Positions 22,895-31,901 of a stretch of DNA of 64,000 nucleotides are shown in pieces (the stretch's first letter is position 1; the number at the start of each line of letters is the position of its first letter). Below the pieces are notes generated by a model. It was not told the DNA's origin. It worked only from the letters and a program-made list of their open reading frames with translations, and did not search any database. Made by a program: the position numbers and the translations under genes. The stretch spans positions 434,001-498,000 of the forward strand of contig NZ_CP159218.1 in NCBI RefSeq assembly GCF_040438885.1, given 5' to 3'. The DNA is from Nakamurella sp. A5-74. Its GTDB lineage: Bacteria; Actinomycetota; Actinomycetes; Mycobacteriales; Nakamurellaceae.

Positions 22895-25045
22895 ATGTCC
22901 GCCGATCCCACCGTCCCCAGCTCCCGACCGTCGTCCGTAACTCCGTCGTCCACAGCCCCGTCGTCCACGCCAGGGTCGGCGGGCCGCCGGCTGCTGCCGA
23001 TGCTCGGGCACACCGCAGGCAAGCGCAGCGCGGTGACCTGTGAACTGAAGTGTGCGAACGCGTGCTTCCACCCGGTTCCCAACGAATCGGACAACCCGAC
23101 GTTCCGCGACATCGCCGCGATCGCCCTCGATCGTCGGCGACTCATCGGACTGGCCGGCGCCGGTGCGCTCGCGATCGCTGTCGGTCCGGCTGCGCTCTCG
23201 GCGGCGGCCGCCCCGGCCGCCGCGCCGGAGCTGGCGCCGGAAGCCCTCGCGACAGCCACCACCCAGGGCTCGACCCTGCGCTTCACCCCGATCGCTCCGG
23301 TGGAGAAAACCGTTGATGCGCTGACGGTTCCGCGTGGCTACAGCTGGAAGCCGATCATCCGCTGGGGTGATCCGGTGCTGCCGGGCGCACCGGTGTTCGA
23401 CATCGAGGCGCAGACCGCGGCCAAGCAGCGCATGCAGTTCGGCTACAACAACGACTACACCGACATCATCTCGACCGATGTCCATGGGACCAGGGCCGTA
23501 CTGGTCTGCAACCACGAGTACGTCAACCCGCAGATCATGTTCCCGGCCGACCTGGATGCCGTCGAGGCCAAGCGGATCGCCCAGGCAGCACACGGTTTCT
23601 CGGTGGTCGAACTCGAGCGGCGTCGGCCGGGTACGCCGTGGTCGACGCGTCGCTCCGGTGTGCGGCTCAACCGCCGCTTCCACACCCACAGCACGTTCGC
23701 GGTCGACGGGCCTGCCGCCGGCAGCGAACTGCTGAGGACGAAGGACGATCCGACCGGCAAGGTGGTGCTCGGCACGCTCGGCAACTGCTCCGGCGGGACG
23801 ACGCCGTGGGGCACCGTACTCACCGGGGAGGAGAACTTCAACGGCTATTTCCGCGCTGCCGGTACCACCGACAGCGAGAAGCGTTACGGGCTCAAGGACA
23901 GCGCGACCGCACTCGGTTGGGAGACCATCGAGCCGCGGTTCGACGCGCGGACCGCCGATTTCGTCAACGAGCCCAACAGGTTCGGCTGGATCGTCGAGAT
24001 CGACCCGATGGATCCGAACTCGACTCCGGTGAAGCACACGGCGCTGGGTCGGCTCAAGCACGAGGGCGCCAACGTCATCGTCGCCCGCTCCGGTCACGTG
24101 GTTGCCTACATGGGCGACGACGAACGCTTCGACTACCTGTACAAGTTCGTCTCGAAGAAGACCTACCGACGCGGCCCGTCTCCCGCGGCCCGCGCCCACA
24201 ACAAGACGTTGCTGACCGAGGGCGATCTGTACGTCGCCCGGTTCACCGGCGACTCATCGCTGGCCGACCTCGACGGCAGCGGTGAGCTGCCGCAGGACGG
24301 TCAGTTCGACGGCGTCGGCAGCTGGGTGCCGCTGATCAAGGGGGGCCGGTCGTGGATCAAGGGCATGAGCGTCGACCAGGTGTTGGTACACACCCGACTG
24401 GCGGCAGACAAGGTCGGCGCGACCAAGATGGACCGTTGTGAAGACGTCCAGCCCTCGCTCGCGACCGGCAAGGTGTACGTGGTGTGCACCAACAACACCG
24501 ATCGTGGCAAGGTCGGCAAGGAAGGCGCGACGGAGCCCAACCCGCGCAACGCCAACAAGGACGGCCACATCGTCGAGCTCACCGAGCTGCACGGGTCGGA
24601 CGGCGAGACGTTCGTCTGGAACCTGATGCTGGTCTGCGGTGATCCGGCGGCGGCGAACACCTACTTCGCGGGCTACCCGAAGAACAAGGTGTCGCCCATC
24701 TCGTGCCCGGACAACATCGCCTTCGACTCGGAGAACAACATGTGGATCGCGACCGACGGGGCGCCGTCGGCATTGGGACTGGCCGACGGTCTGTTCAAGG
24801 TGCCGCTCAGCGGCTCCGAGCGTGGCCGGGTCCAGCAGTTCCTGGCGGTGCCGAACCAGGCCGAGACCTGCGGCCCGGTGGTGCACGATCGCGACGGCCT
24901 GGTGTTCGTCGCCGTGCAGCACCCCGGCGAGGAGGGCACGTTCGCCGCGCAGACCTCCTACTTCCCGGACTACGTCGTCGGTGAGCCGAAGGCCGGTCAG
25001 TTCAAGGGCCCGCGGCCGGCCGTGGTGCAGGTCTACAAGTCCTGA
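22895..25045 (+). CDS. PhoX-family alkaline phosphatase (DUF839), Tat-exported
   Basis: The 716-residue product is typical of actinobacterial PhoX: an N-terminal conserved segment LPMLGHTAGKRSAVTCELKC and FHPVPNESDN, then a twin-arginine signal at residues 80-100 (DRRRLIGLAGAGALAIA). A long beta-propeller-like body follows with NCSGGTTPWGTVLTGEENFN, a metal-site type segment. PhoX enzymes are calcium/iron-dependent phosphomonoesterases that release phosphate from organic esters outside the cell. The other hallmark segments NHEYVNPQIMFP and ISCPDNIAFDSENNMWIATDG are present. ATG 22895 follows GTGAGGTGTTGCC. A perfect 23-bp hairpin follows the stop. Confidence 0.9.
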   Translation: MSADPTVPSSRPSSVTPSSTAPSSTPGSAGRRLLPMLGHTAGKRSAVTCELKCANACFHPVPNESDNPTFRDIAAIALDRRRLIGLAGAGALAIAVGPAALSAAAAPAAAPELAPEALATATTQGSTLRFTPIAPVEKTVDALTVPRGYSWKPIIRWGDPVLPGAPVFDIEAQTAAKQRMQFGYNNDYTDIISTDVHGTRAVLVCNHEYVNPQIMFPADLDAVEAKRIAQAAHGFSVVELERRRPGTPWSTRRSGVRLNRRFHTHSTFAVDGPAAGSELLRTKDDPTGKVVLGTLGNCSGGTTPWGTVLTGEENFNGYFRAAGTTDSEKRYGLKDSATALGWETIEPRFDARTADFVNEPNRFGWIVEIDPMDPNSTPVKHTALGRLKHEGANVIVARSGHVVAYMGDDERFDYLYKFVSKKTYRRGPSPAARAHNKTLLTEGDLYVARFTGDSSLADLDGSGELPQDGQFDGVGSWVPLIKGGRSWIKGMSVDQVLVHTRLAADKVGATKMDRCEDVQPSLATGKVYVVCTNNTDRGKVGKEGATEPNPRNANKDGHIVELTELHGSDGETFVWNLMLVCGDPAAANTYFAGYPKNKVSPISCPDNIAFDSENNMWIATDGAPSALGLADGLFKVPLSGSERGRVQQFLAVPNQAETCGPVVHDRDGLVFVAVQHPGEEGTFAAQTSYFPDYVVGEPKAGQFKGPRPAVVQVYKS

Positions 25046-25057
25046 GCTGCGAGGCCG

Positions 25058-25109
25058 AACGGCAGATGACCCGGTCACCCGTCGGGGGGTGACCGGGTCA
25101 TCTGCCGTT
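25058..25109. terminator. Perfect 23-bp hairpin, bidirectional terminator
   Basis: The 23-base arm 25058-25080 (starting AACGGCAGATGACCC) pairs without mismatch with 25087-25109 around the 6-base loop GTCGGG. It lies between convergent phoX and the DJ-1/PfpI gene and can end both transcripts. Confidence 0.88.
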
Positions 25110-25122
25110 GCAGTGCGGACGG

Positions 25123-25647
25123 TCAGCTGACGGCATCCAGCAGGGCAGCGTTGAACGCCGGGATGTCGTCGGGGTTGCGGCTGGTGATCAGGTTCCCATC
25201 GACGACGACCTGCTCGTCGCGCCACTGCGCACCGGCGTTGCGGAGATCGGTCTGCAGGCTGGGCCAGGACGTCACGGACCGGTCGCGGACGACGTCCGCC
25301 TCGATGAGCGTCCACGGTGCGTGACAGATGGCAGCGACCGGCTTGCCGGATTCGACGAATGCCTTCACGAACGCGACGGCATCCGTGTCGGTGCGCAGCG
25401 CATCCGGGTTTGCGACCCCGCCGGGCAGCACCAGGGCTGCGTAGTCGTCGACGGAGGCCTCGCCGACCACCACGTCCACATCGAAGGCGGCAGCCTTGTC
25501 GAGGTGGTCGAAGGTCTGGACCTGCCCGCTCTCGGTGGACAGCAGGACGGGGGTGTGGCCGGCGTCCTTCACTGCCCGCCACGGCTCGGTGAGCTCGACA
25601 CGTTCGATGCCTTCGGTGGAGGTGAGGAATGCGATCTTCTGGGTCAT
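25123..25647 (-). CDS. DJ-1/PfpI-family protein (YhbO/GSP18-like)
   Basis: The 174-residue class I glutamine-amidotransferase-fold protein has the nucleophile elbow AAICHAPWTLIEA (Cys followed by His) and the segment YAALVLPGGVANPDALRTD. The length and closing SRNPDDIPAFNAALLDAV are typical of the YhbO/YfkM stress group. Members are described as glyoxalase/deglycase-type enzymes or chaperones protecting against reactive carbonyls. ATG 25647 was chosen because the family begins with KIAFLTSTEGIERVEL; the longer frame upstream is not family-like. It is divergent from the hydantoinase operon. Confidence 0.9.
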   Translation of the reverse strand: MTQKIAFLTSTEGIERVELTEPWRAVKDAGHTPVLLSTESGQVQTFDHLDKAAAFDVDVVVGEASVDDYAALVLPGGVANPDALRTDTDAVAFVKAFVESGKPVAAICHAPWTLIEADVVRDRSVTSWPSLQTDLRNAGAQWRDEQVVVDGNLITSRNPDDIPAFNAALLDAVS

Positions 25648-25790
25648 GACGGCGCAGTACCCGAAGGCCCGGAGGCTGAACCCGGGCCCCGATCCGGCCG
25701 TTGGCAGGTGTTGCCGACGATCCGGCGTCATGGGGGCGATTCAATGGGGCTGACCAGCGCGCGCCGGGAACGGCCCGAACGAGGAGTGCG

Positions 25791-27989
25791 ATGCCCGAAA
25801 CAGCCGGTGCCGGAACCCCCAGGCCGACGGGATCGGTGCGTCGCGGGCACCTGAGGATCGGTGTCGACACCGGTGGCACGTTCACCGACATCGTCGCGGT
25901 CGACACGCGCACCGGAGCGGTGGCCACCACCAAGACGCCCTCCACCCCGGCGAACCCGGCGGACGGATTCCTCACCGGCATCGACAAGATCCTCGACGCG
26001 ATGGGAGCGACCGCGACGGACATCGAATCGATCGCGCACGGCACCACCGTCGCCACCAACCAGCTGCTCGAGGGTCGGATCGGCGAACTCGGCTTCATCA
26101 CCACCGAGGGTTTCGAAAACGTCCTGGAGATCGCCCGCCAGCGGGTGCCGGACGGCTACGGGAACTCCTATTTCTGGGTCAAGCCACCGCGGATGGTCCC
26201 GCCGGAGCGCATCCGCACCATCCCGGGTCGACTGGACGCGTCCGGACACGAAGTCAGACCCTTCGACCGCGAGGCGGCCGTGCGAACCGTGCGCTGGTTC
26301 CGCGAGCGGGGCATCAGCACGCTGGCGGTGTGCCTGCTGCACTCGTACGCGAACGACAGCCACGAGCAGCAGCTGGCCGAGATCATCCGCAGCGAGTTCC
26401 CGGCGGCCGTCGTCTCGCTCAGCTCCCGGGTGCTGCGGGAGTACCGCGAGTACGAGCGGAGCATGACGACCCTCATCGACGCGTCGGTGAAGCCGACCAT
26501 CGCCGCCTACATCAACGGGATCGCCGAGCGCCTCGCCGCGCTGGATCTGGATCTGGATCGCACCATCCCGTTCTCGATCATGCGGTCCAACGGTGGCGTC
26601 CTGTCGGCGGAAGAGGTTGCGCACCAACCGATCACGACAGTGCTGTCGGGTCCGGCGGCGGGTGCACTGGGCGCGGCGGTGATCGCAGCGAACGCCGGCT
26701 ACCCGTCCGTGGTCACCAACGACGGCGGCGGTACGTCCTCCGACGTCACCGTGATCCGCGACGGGGTGCCCAGCCTCACCACCGAGGGCAGCGTCGGTGA
26801 CTACCCGTCCAAGATCCCGATGATCGACGTCGTCACGGTCGGAGCCGGTGGCGGATCGATCGCCCATCTCTCCCCGGAGGGGACTCTCAAAGTGGGCCCG
26901 CGATCGGCCGGGGCCAGCCCTGGCCCGATGTGCTACCCGAACGGCGGCAGCGAGCCGACGATCACCGACGCGCACATCGTGCTCGGCCGCATCCCACCAC
27001 ATCTGCTCGGTGGTGAGATCCCGCTGGACGTCGAAGCCGCCCGGCGCGGGATCGCCGCGCTGGCAAGCGATCTGGGCATCACCCTCGAAGCCTGTGCGAG
27101 CGGGATCCTGGAGATCTCCGCGTGGAACCAGGCGAACGCCCTGCGCCAGGTGACGGTCAAGCGTGGGCTCGACGTCCGCGACTACCCGATGGTCACCTTC
27201 GGCGGATCCGGCTCGCTGCTGGCCTGCCGGCTGATGGACGTGCTCGGACTGCCGGCCGTGCTGGTGCCGCCCAACCCGGGAAACGTCTCGGCCTACGGGC
27301 TGCTGACGGTCGACGTCCGCAACGACTACGTGCAGACCTTCATCTCACGGCACGACCAGCTCGACCTGCCGGCGATCACCGGCGTCTACCGGCGATTGAC
27401 CGGCCAGGTCCGGGATGCGTTGCAGCGCGAGGGTTTCGCGCCGGATGACCAGGTGATCGAACGCACCGCGGATCTGCGGTACTTCGGCCAGGCGTACGAG
27501 GTCCGGGTCGACTGCCCGGACGGTGAGGTCGATCGCGAGTGGGCGGACACCGTCACCGCCGCTTTCCACGCGGCGCACCGCGCGCTCTACGGGTACGACT
27601 TCGCCGGTCGCGCCGACCAGCACGTCGAGTGGGTCAACCTGCGGGCGACCGGGATCGGACCGATCCCGCGGCCGCAGCTGGCACGGATCCTGCCGGCCAC
27701 CACCGACGTGGGCGTCGCCAGGACCGGTGAACGTCAGACCTGGTTCGCCGCCCCCGGAGCCGCAGCGGAGCAGCAACGCTGGATCATCTCGGGCCTCTAC
27801 GAGCGGACCTCGTTGCGCGCCGGTCACGTGGTGCACGGTCCCGCGGTCGTCCAGGAGTTCGGGTCCACCGTGCCGATCCATCCCGGTTTCGCCGCCAAGG
27901 TCGACGAGTTCGGCAACCTCGTCATCACCCGCACCGAGATCAGCACCAGCACGGAGAACAGCACCAGCACCGAGCAGGAGAGCGCATGA
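25791..27989 (+). CDS. Hydantoinase/oxoprolinase family subunit A
   Basis: The 732-residue HyuA-type subunit acts with HyuB in ATP-dependent opening of cyclic amides such as hydantoins or 5-oxoproline, or in acetone-carboxylase-like reactions; the exact substrate is unknown. Seen are the ATPase motif RIGVDTGGTFTDIVAVD (residues about 22-38), GTTVATNQLLEG, and NDGGGTSSDVTVIRDG with PMIDVVTVGAGGGSIA in the middle. ATG 25791 follows GAGGAGTGCG. The C-terminus ends in a Ser/Thr/Glu repeat (TSTENSTSTEQESA) encoded by a short imperfect repeat. It overlaps hyuB by four bases and heads the large catabolic cluster. Confidence 0.9.
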   Translation: MPETAGAGTPRPTGSVRRGHLRIGVDTGGTFTDIVAVDTRTGAVATTKTPSTPANPADGFLTGIDKILDAMGATATDIESIAHGTTVATNQLLEGRIGELGFITTEGFENVLEIARQRVPDGYGNSYFWVKPPRMVPPERIRTIPGRLDASGHEVRPFDREAAVRTVRWFRERGISTLAVCLLHSYANDSHEQQLAEIIRSEFPAAVVSLSSRVLREYREYERSMTTLIDASVKPTIAAYINGIAERLAALDLDLDRTIPFSIMRSNGGVLSAEEVAHQPITTVLSGPAAGALGAAVIAANAGYPSVVTNDGGGTSSDVTVIRDGVPSLTTEGSVGDYPSKIPMIDVVTVGAGGGSIAHLSPEGTLKVGPRSAGASPGPMCYPNGGSEPTITDAHIVLGRIPPHLLGGEIPLDVEAARRGIAALASDLGITLEACASGILEISAWNQANALRQVTVKRGLDVRDYPMVTFGGSGSLLACRLMDVLGLPAVLVPPNPGNVSAYGLLTVDVRNDYVQTFISRHDQLDLPAITGVYRRLTGQVRDALQREGFAPDDQVIERTADLRYFGQAYEVRVDCPDGEVDREWADTVTAAFHAAHRALYGYDFAGRADQHVEWVNLRATGIGPIPRPQLARILPATTDVGVARTGERQTWFAAPGAAAEQQRWIISGLYERTSLRAGHVVHGPAVVQEFGSTVPIHPGFAAKVDEFGNLVITRTEISTSTENSTSTEQESA

Positions 27990-29890
27990 GCACCCCGGAC
28001 ACGTCGAAGCAGCAGGTGAAGGCCGATCCGATCCTCGTCGAGATCGTCGCCGGCACGCTGGCCGCGGTGGAGATGGAGGTGGAGAGCGCAATCGGACGCA
28101 CCTCCCGGTCGCCGATGATCCGGGACGCGCACGACTTCCGCGCCGGGATCCACGACCTCAAGCTGCGGAAGCTGACCGGACGCTCGTACTCTGCGCTGGT
28201 CCAGCCGGTGGTGCGGGACTTCCCGATCGACACCATGCAGCCGGGCGACGTGTACTTCCACAACGACGTCTACCTCTCCGAGGGCGGCATCGGGCACCTC
28301 CCCGATCTCTGCGTCACCGTGCCTGTCTTCTCAGGTGGCAAGGTGGTGGCCTTCGTGCAGGCGTTCGGGCACCACGACGACATCGGCGGCGCTGTCCCCG
28401 GGTCGATGCCGAGCAACGCGCGGAGTGTGTTCGAAGAGGGGCTGATGGTGCCGCCGATCAAGTTGTGGGACAAGGGAATTCCGAACGAGGCGGCGCTGCG
28501 GATCATGACCCGCAACTCGCGGATGCCGGATTCGCTGGCCGCCGATCTGGACGCGGAATGCAGCGCCTGCCTGATGGGTGCCCGCCGTCTCGCCGAGCTG
28601 TTCGATCGCTACGGGCGGGACCAGGTCGAGGCGTGTTTCGACTCCATCCTGTCCGCGACCACGGAGACCTACCGGACCGAGATCCTGTCGAAGATCCCGG
28701 ACGGCGAGTACGTCTGGGAGGACTACGCCGAACACGACGGCGTGGACGCACCACGGCTGCACCGGCAGCGGATCACCCTCACCAAACTGTCGGCCGGCGA
28801 CGGCGTCACCGACGGCAGGATCATCCTGGACTTCACCGGCACCGGGCCGCAGGCCAAGGGTCCCATCAACCATGCGGCCGACTACTCGGACGGGGTCTTC
28901 CTGGCGAAATGGTTGGCGCCCATCCTGCGCAATCTCGCCGACACACCCGAACGGATGGCACAGCTCGACGTCAACGAGGGCGTGGTGCCGCTGATGGAGA
29001 TGAGGTTCCCCGAGAAGGGAACTCTGCTGACGCCGATCTTCCCTGCGCCGACCAACGCGCGGACGTTCGTCATCCTTCGCCTGCTGGGCGTGCTGGCCGG
29101 AGTGCTCGCGAAAGCTGTCGACGGCCGGATGCCGGCCGACCAGGAGACGATCCGGTACGTCGGCTTCCATGGCATCGACCGCACCGGGACGCCCTACCTG
29201 ATGCGCGAGATCCTGGGTGGCGGCTCCGGCGGCCGGTACTACGCGGACGGCGAGGACACCATCCACGTCGTTCCCGATTCGTCCAACGTGCCTGTCGAGG
29301 TGACCGAGTCCCGGTTCCCGTTCCTGATCGAAAGGCTCGGCCTGGCAGTCGATTCCGGCGGAGCCGGACGCTACCGGGGCGGCCTCGGTTACGAGAAGCA
29401 CTACCGGATGCTGTTGGCCACCGACTTCATGTGCATCGCCGACCGGTCGATCCTGTCGTGCTGGGGTGTCAAGGGCGGCAGGGCCGGCAAGTCGTTCCAG
29501 GTCACCATCGATCCGGGCGGGCCGCGCGAGCGCGAGATCGACGGGCTCGCCGACGGCGCCCCGGTGGAGGCCGGTGAACTGGTACGGGTCCGGACCACGG
29601 GCGGCGGTGGCTGGGGCGATCCGCTCGATCGCCCGGCCGGCGAGGTGGCTCTGGATGTGGTGCGCGGCAAGGTGTCCGTCGACGGTGCGCTGGACGACTA
29701 CGGGGTGGTGCTCGCCGCCGAGGTCCTGGAGGGGCACGTCGACCGGGTGATCGTCGACGAGGAAGCGACAGAGATCCTGCGGGCGGAGCGACGCTCCCTC
29801 GTGCCGGTCGACAGCCCGTTCTTCGACCGCGGCCCGGGGTACGCCCGACTCTCCAGCGGAGCTGTCAACGCGGATGTCGATTGGCTGTAG
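27986..29890 (+). CDS. Hydantoinase/oxoprolinase family subunit B
   Basis: The 634-residue HyuB-type subunit shows the family start DPILVEIVAGTLAAVEMEVE, the HNDVYLSEGGIGHLPDL metal-site region (HNDPY-like) and the GHHDDIGGAVPGSMP motif. Near the C-terminus is the GGGGWGDPLDRP segment typical of HyuB. It is translationally coupled to HyuA through an ATGA overlap. Together they form the cytoplasmic cyclic-amide hydrolase of this operon. A 174-base gap with an inverted repeat separates it from the binding-protein gene. Confidence 0.9.
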   Translation: MSTPDTSKQQVKADPILVEIVAGTLAAVEMEVESAIGRTSRSPMIRDAHDFRAGIHDLKLRKLTGRSYSALVQPVVRDFPIDTMQPGDVYFHNDVYLSEGGIGHLPDLCVTVPVFSGGKVVAFVQAFGHHDDIGGAVPGSMPSNARSVFEEGLMVPPIKLWDKGIPNEAALRIMTRNSRMPDSLAADLDAECSACLMGARRLAELFDRYGRDQVEACFDSILSATTETYRTEILSKIPDGEYVWEDYAEHDGVDAPRLHRQRITLTKLSAGDGVTDGRIILDFTGTGPQAKGPINHAADYSDGVFLAKWLAPILRNLADTPERMAQLDVNEGVVPLMEMRFPEKGTLLTPIFPAPTNARTFVILRLLGVLAGVLAKAVDGRMPADQETIRYVGFHGIDRTGTPYLMREILGGGSGGRYYADGEDTIHVVPDSSNVPVEVTESRFPFLIERLGLAVDSGGAGRYRGGLGYEKHYRMLLATDFMCIADRSILSCWGVKGGRAGKSFQVTIDPGGPREREIDGLADGAPVEAGELVRVRTTGGGGWGDPLDRPAGEVALDVVRGKVSVDGALDDYGVVLAAEVLEGHVDRVIVDEEATEILRAERRSLVPVDSPFFDRGPGYARLSSGAVNADVDWL

Positions 29891-29957
29891 GGCTGTGACG
29901 GCACCTCCCGGCGGTATCCGGAGGAGCAGCCGGGACCGGCGAACGGGTAGGCCGATC

Positions 29958-29985
29958 GGACAACGGGAGCAGGTGTTTGTTGTCC
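29958..29985. promoter_or_regulatory. Inverted repeat GGACAAC-N14-GTTGTCC before the dpp-type genes
   Basis: Perfect 7-base arms at 29958-29964 and 29979-29985 lie about 80 bases before the start of the substrate-binding-protein gene. The same half-site occurs in a palindrome after the barbiturase gene (55851-55865). A binding site for the operon's PucR regulator is possible but unproven. Confidence 0.4.
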
Positions 29986-30064
29986 GCTGCGATGAAGACC
30001 GGGCGGTCGTGGACCCTGATGCTGGGACCACGTCACTTCCCGTTGATCGATTCGTGAGGAAACC

Positions 30065-31807
30065 ATGGCCCACCGCCTCAACCCGGGCACCGTCCGGCGA
30101 CTGACTCTCGGCTCTGCGCTCTCCATGGCCCTCATCGCGTCCGGTTGTGGTGGCAATGACGCCGCAACGCCGAGCTCGACCTCGCCGGGGGCCACCTCCT
30201 CAGCGGTTGCGAGCAGCTCGTCCACCGCCGGTACCGGCGCTGCGACAAGCGGCTCCGCGGCGTCGTCGGGCTCCAGCTCCGGCGCACCGACGTCGGCAGT
30301 GCCCGAGGTGACCCCCGCAGGCAAGTTCACGATGGCGATCGCCACCGATCCCGGCTCGCTGGATCCGTCGATGACGGTGCTCGACTCGGCGCGGACGGTC
30401 GGGTCGCTGGCCTACGACCCGTTGCTCACCTACTCCAACGACGGCACCGCGATCCCCGTCCTGGCCGAGTCGTGGAAGGTCAGCCCGACGAAGATCGTCT
30501 TCACCCTGCGCAAGGGCGTCACCTGTTCCGACGGCACCGACTTCACCCCCACCGACGCGGCCGACAACATCAACTACGTGGCGGACGCGAAGAACAAGTC
30601 GCCGCTGGCAGGGGTGTTCCTGGACGTCGGTGCCAAGGCCACCGCCGATGACAGCGCAGGTACCCTGACCGTCACCGTCCCGAGCGCGAACATCTTCCTG
30701 ATCAACAACATCTCCGGTCTGTTCATGATCTGTGCCGCCGGGCTCAAGGACCATGCCGCCATCCAGAAGGCCACCATCGGCACCGGTGCCTTCGTCCTCA
30801 AGGAGGCTGTCGCCGAGGACCACTACTCCTTCGACCGCCGCGCCGGATACACCTGGGGCGCACCGCCTGCCACCCCCGCCGGCACTCCGCCGGCCCAGGT
30901 CAACATCCGGGTGATCCCGAGTGCCACCACCGCGGCCAACCTGGTGCTGTCCGGTGAGATCAACTTCGCCGCGGTCAGCGGCGCCGATTCCACCAGGCTC
31001 GACTCGGCCGGCCTGCCAACGGCCAATGCCGTGCGGCCCGCCGGTGAGACGTTCTTCAACGAGGCGGACGGTCACGTGACCTCGGATCCGTTGGTGCGGC
31101 AGGCCTTGTTCTCCGGCACCAACCTGGAGGCAGTGCAGAAGGTGGCCGCCGCCGGCAAGGGCGGCCCGTCCAAGGGCATGGTCACTCTCGAACCCCGCGG
31201 CTGCACGACGGACACCGTCACCGGCACCCTGCCCGCCTACGATGCCGCGGCCGCGAACGCTCTGCTCGACCAGGCCGGCTGGGCCAAGGGTGCTGACGGG
31301 ATCAGGGCCAAGGACGGCAAACAGCTTGCGCTGGCGTTCATCTACGCCGGCGGTGGCGGAGGCGCCGGTATGCAGGCCGCCTCCGAGCTGCTGACGGCGC
31401 AGTGGAAGCAGGACCTGGGCGTCGTCATCACCGTGAAGTCGGTCACCAGCACCCAGATCAACGAGATCCTGTTCGGCACGGGTGCCTGGGACGTCGCCTG
31501 GCTGGCGGTCAACGTCAACCTCCCGGTCACGCTGGTGCCGTTCCTGTCCGGCAAGACGCCGGCCGACGGTGGGACGAACTTCGCGGCGATCAAGAACGCG
31601 GACTACGACGCTGCCGTCAAGAAAGCCGCAGCCGCCACCACGGTCGAGGCGGCCTGCGAGTCGTACACAGCGGCGGAGAAGGCGCTGTTCACCAAGTTCG
31701 ACCTGTTCCCGATGTACGACCTGTACACCAGCTCGTATCTCAAGGGCGCCACCGCGAACCTGGTCGGTGGCGGGATCGACGTCAGCACGGTGCGCCTGCC
31801 GGGCTGA
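30065..31807 (+). CDS. Peptide/opine-type ABC transporter substrate-binding lipoprotein
   Basis: The 580-residue family 5 binding protein has the lipoprotein signal ending LIASGC, a Ser/Thr/Ala-rich tether (residues about 30-75), then GKFTMAIATDPGSLDPSM and the TPTDAADNINYVADAKNKSP signature. It binds peptides or similar compounds at the outer face of the membrane and hands them to the permeases downstream. Cys residues at LFMICAAG, RGCTT and ACESY suggest exported disulfides. ATG 30065 follows GTGAGGAAACC. A 14-bp perfect hairpin separates it from dppB. Confidence 0.9.
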   Translation: MAHRLNPGTVRRLTLGSALSMALIASGCGGNDAATPSSTSPGATSSAVASSSSTAGTGAATSGSAASSGSSSGAPTSAVPEVTPAGKFTMAIATDPGSLDPSMTVLDSARTVGSLAYDPLLTYSNDGTAIPVLAESWKVSPTKIVFTLRKGVTCSDGTDFTPTDAADNINYVADAKNKSPLAGVFLDVGAKATADDSAGTLTVTVPSANIFLINNISGLFMICAAGLKDHAAIQKATIGTGAFVLKEAVAEDHYSFDRRAGYTWGAPPATPAGTPPAQVNIRVIPSATTAANLVLSGEINFAAVSGADSTRLDSAGLPTANAVRPAGETFFNEADGHVTSDPLVRQALFSGTNLEAVQKVAAAGKGGPSKGMVTLEPRGCTTDTVTGTLPAYDAAAANALLDQAGWAKGADGIRAKDGKQLALAFIYAGGGGGAGMQAASELLTAQWKQDLGVVITVKSVTSTQINEILFGTGAWDVAWLAVNVNLPVTLVPFLSGKTPADGGTNFAAIKNADYDAAVKKAAAATTVEAACESYTAAEKALFTKFDLFPMYDLYTSSYLKGATANLVGGGIDVSTVRLPG

Positions 31808-31815
31808 CCCAGCAC

Positions 31816-31848
31816 GCTCCCGACGCCGGCCCGTCCGGCGTCGGGAGC
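31816..31848 (+). terminator. Intercistronic hairpin after the peptide-binding-protein gene
   Basis: GCTCCCGACGCCGG (31816-31829) pairs perfectly with CCGGCGTCGGGAGC (31835-31848), loop CCCGT. It starts nine bases after the stop, in the same position as the hairpin in the sugar importer operon. Likely partial termination or mRNA protection. Confidence 0.7.
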
Positions 31849-31901
31849 GGCAGGTGGGGCAGCGGGGTCGGACAGCAGCACGTCGAACAGGACAGGATCA
31901 G

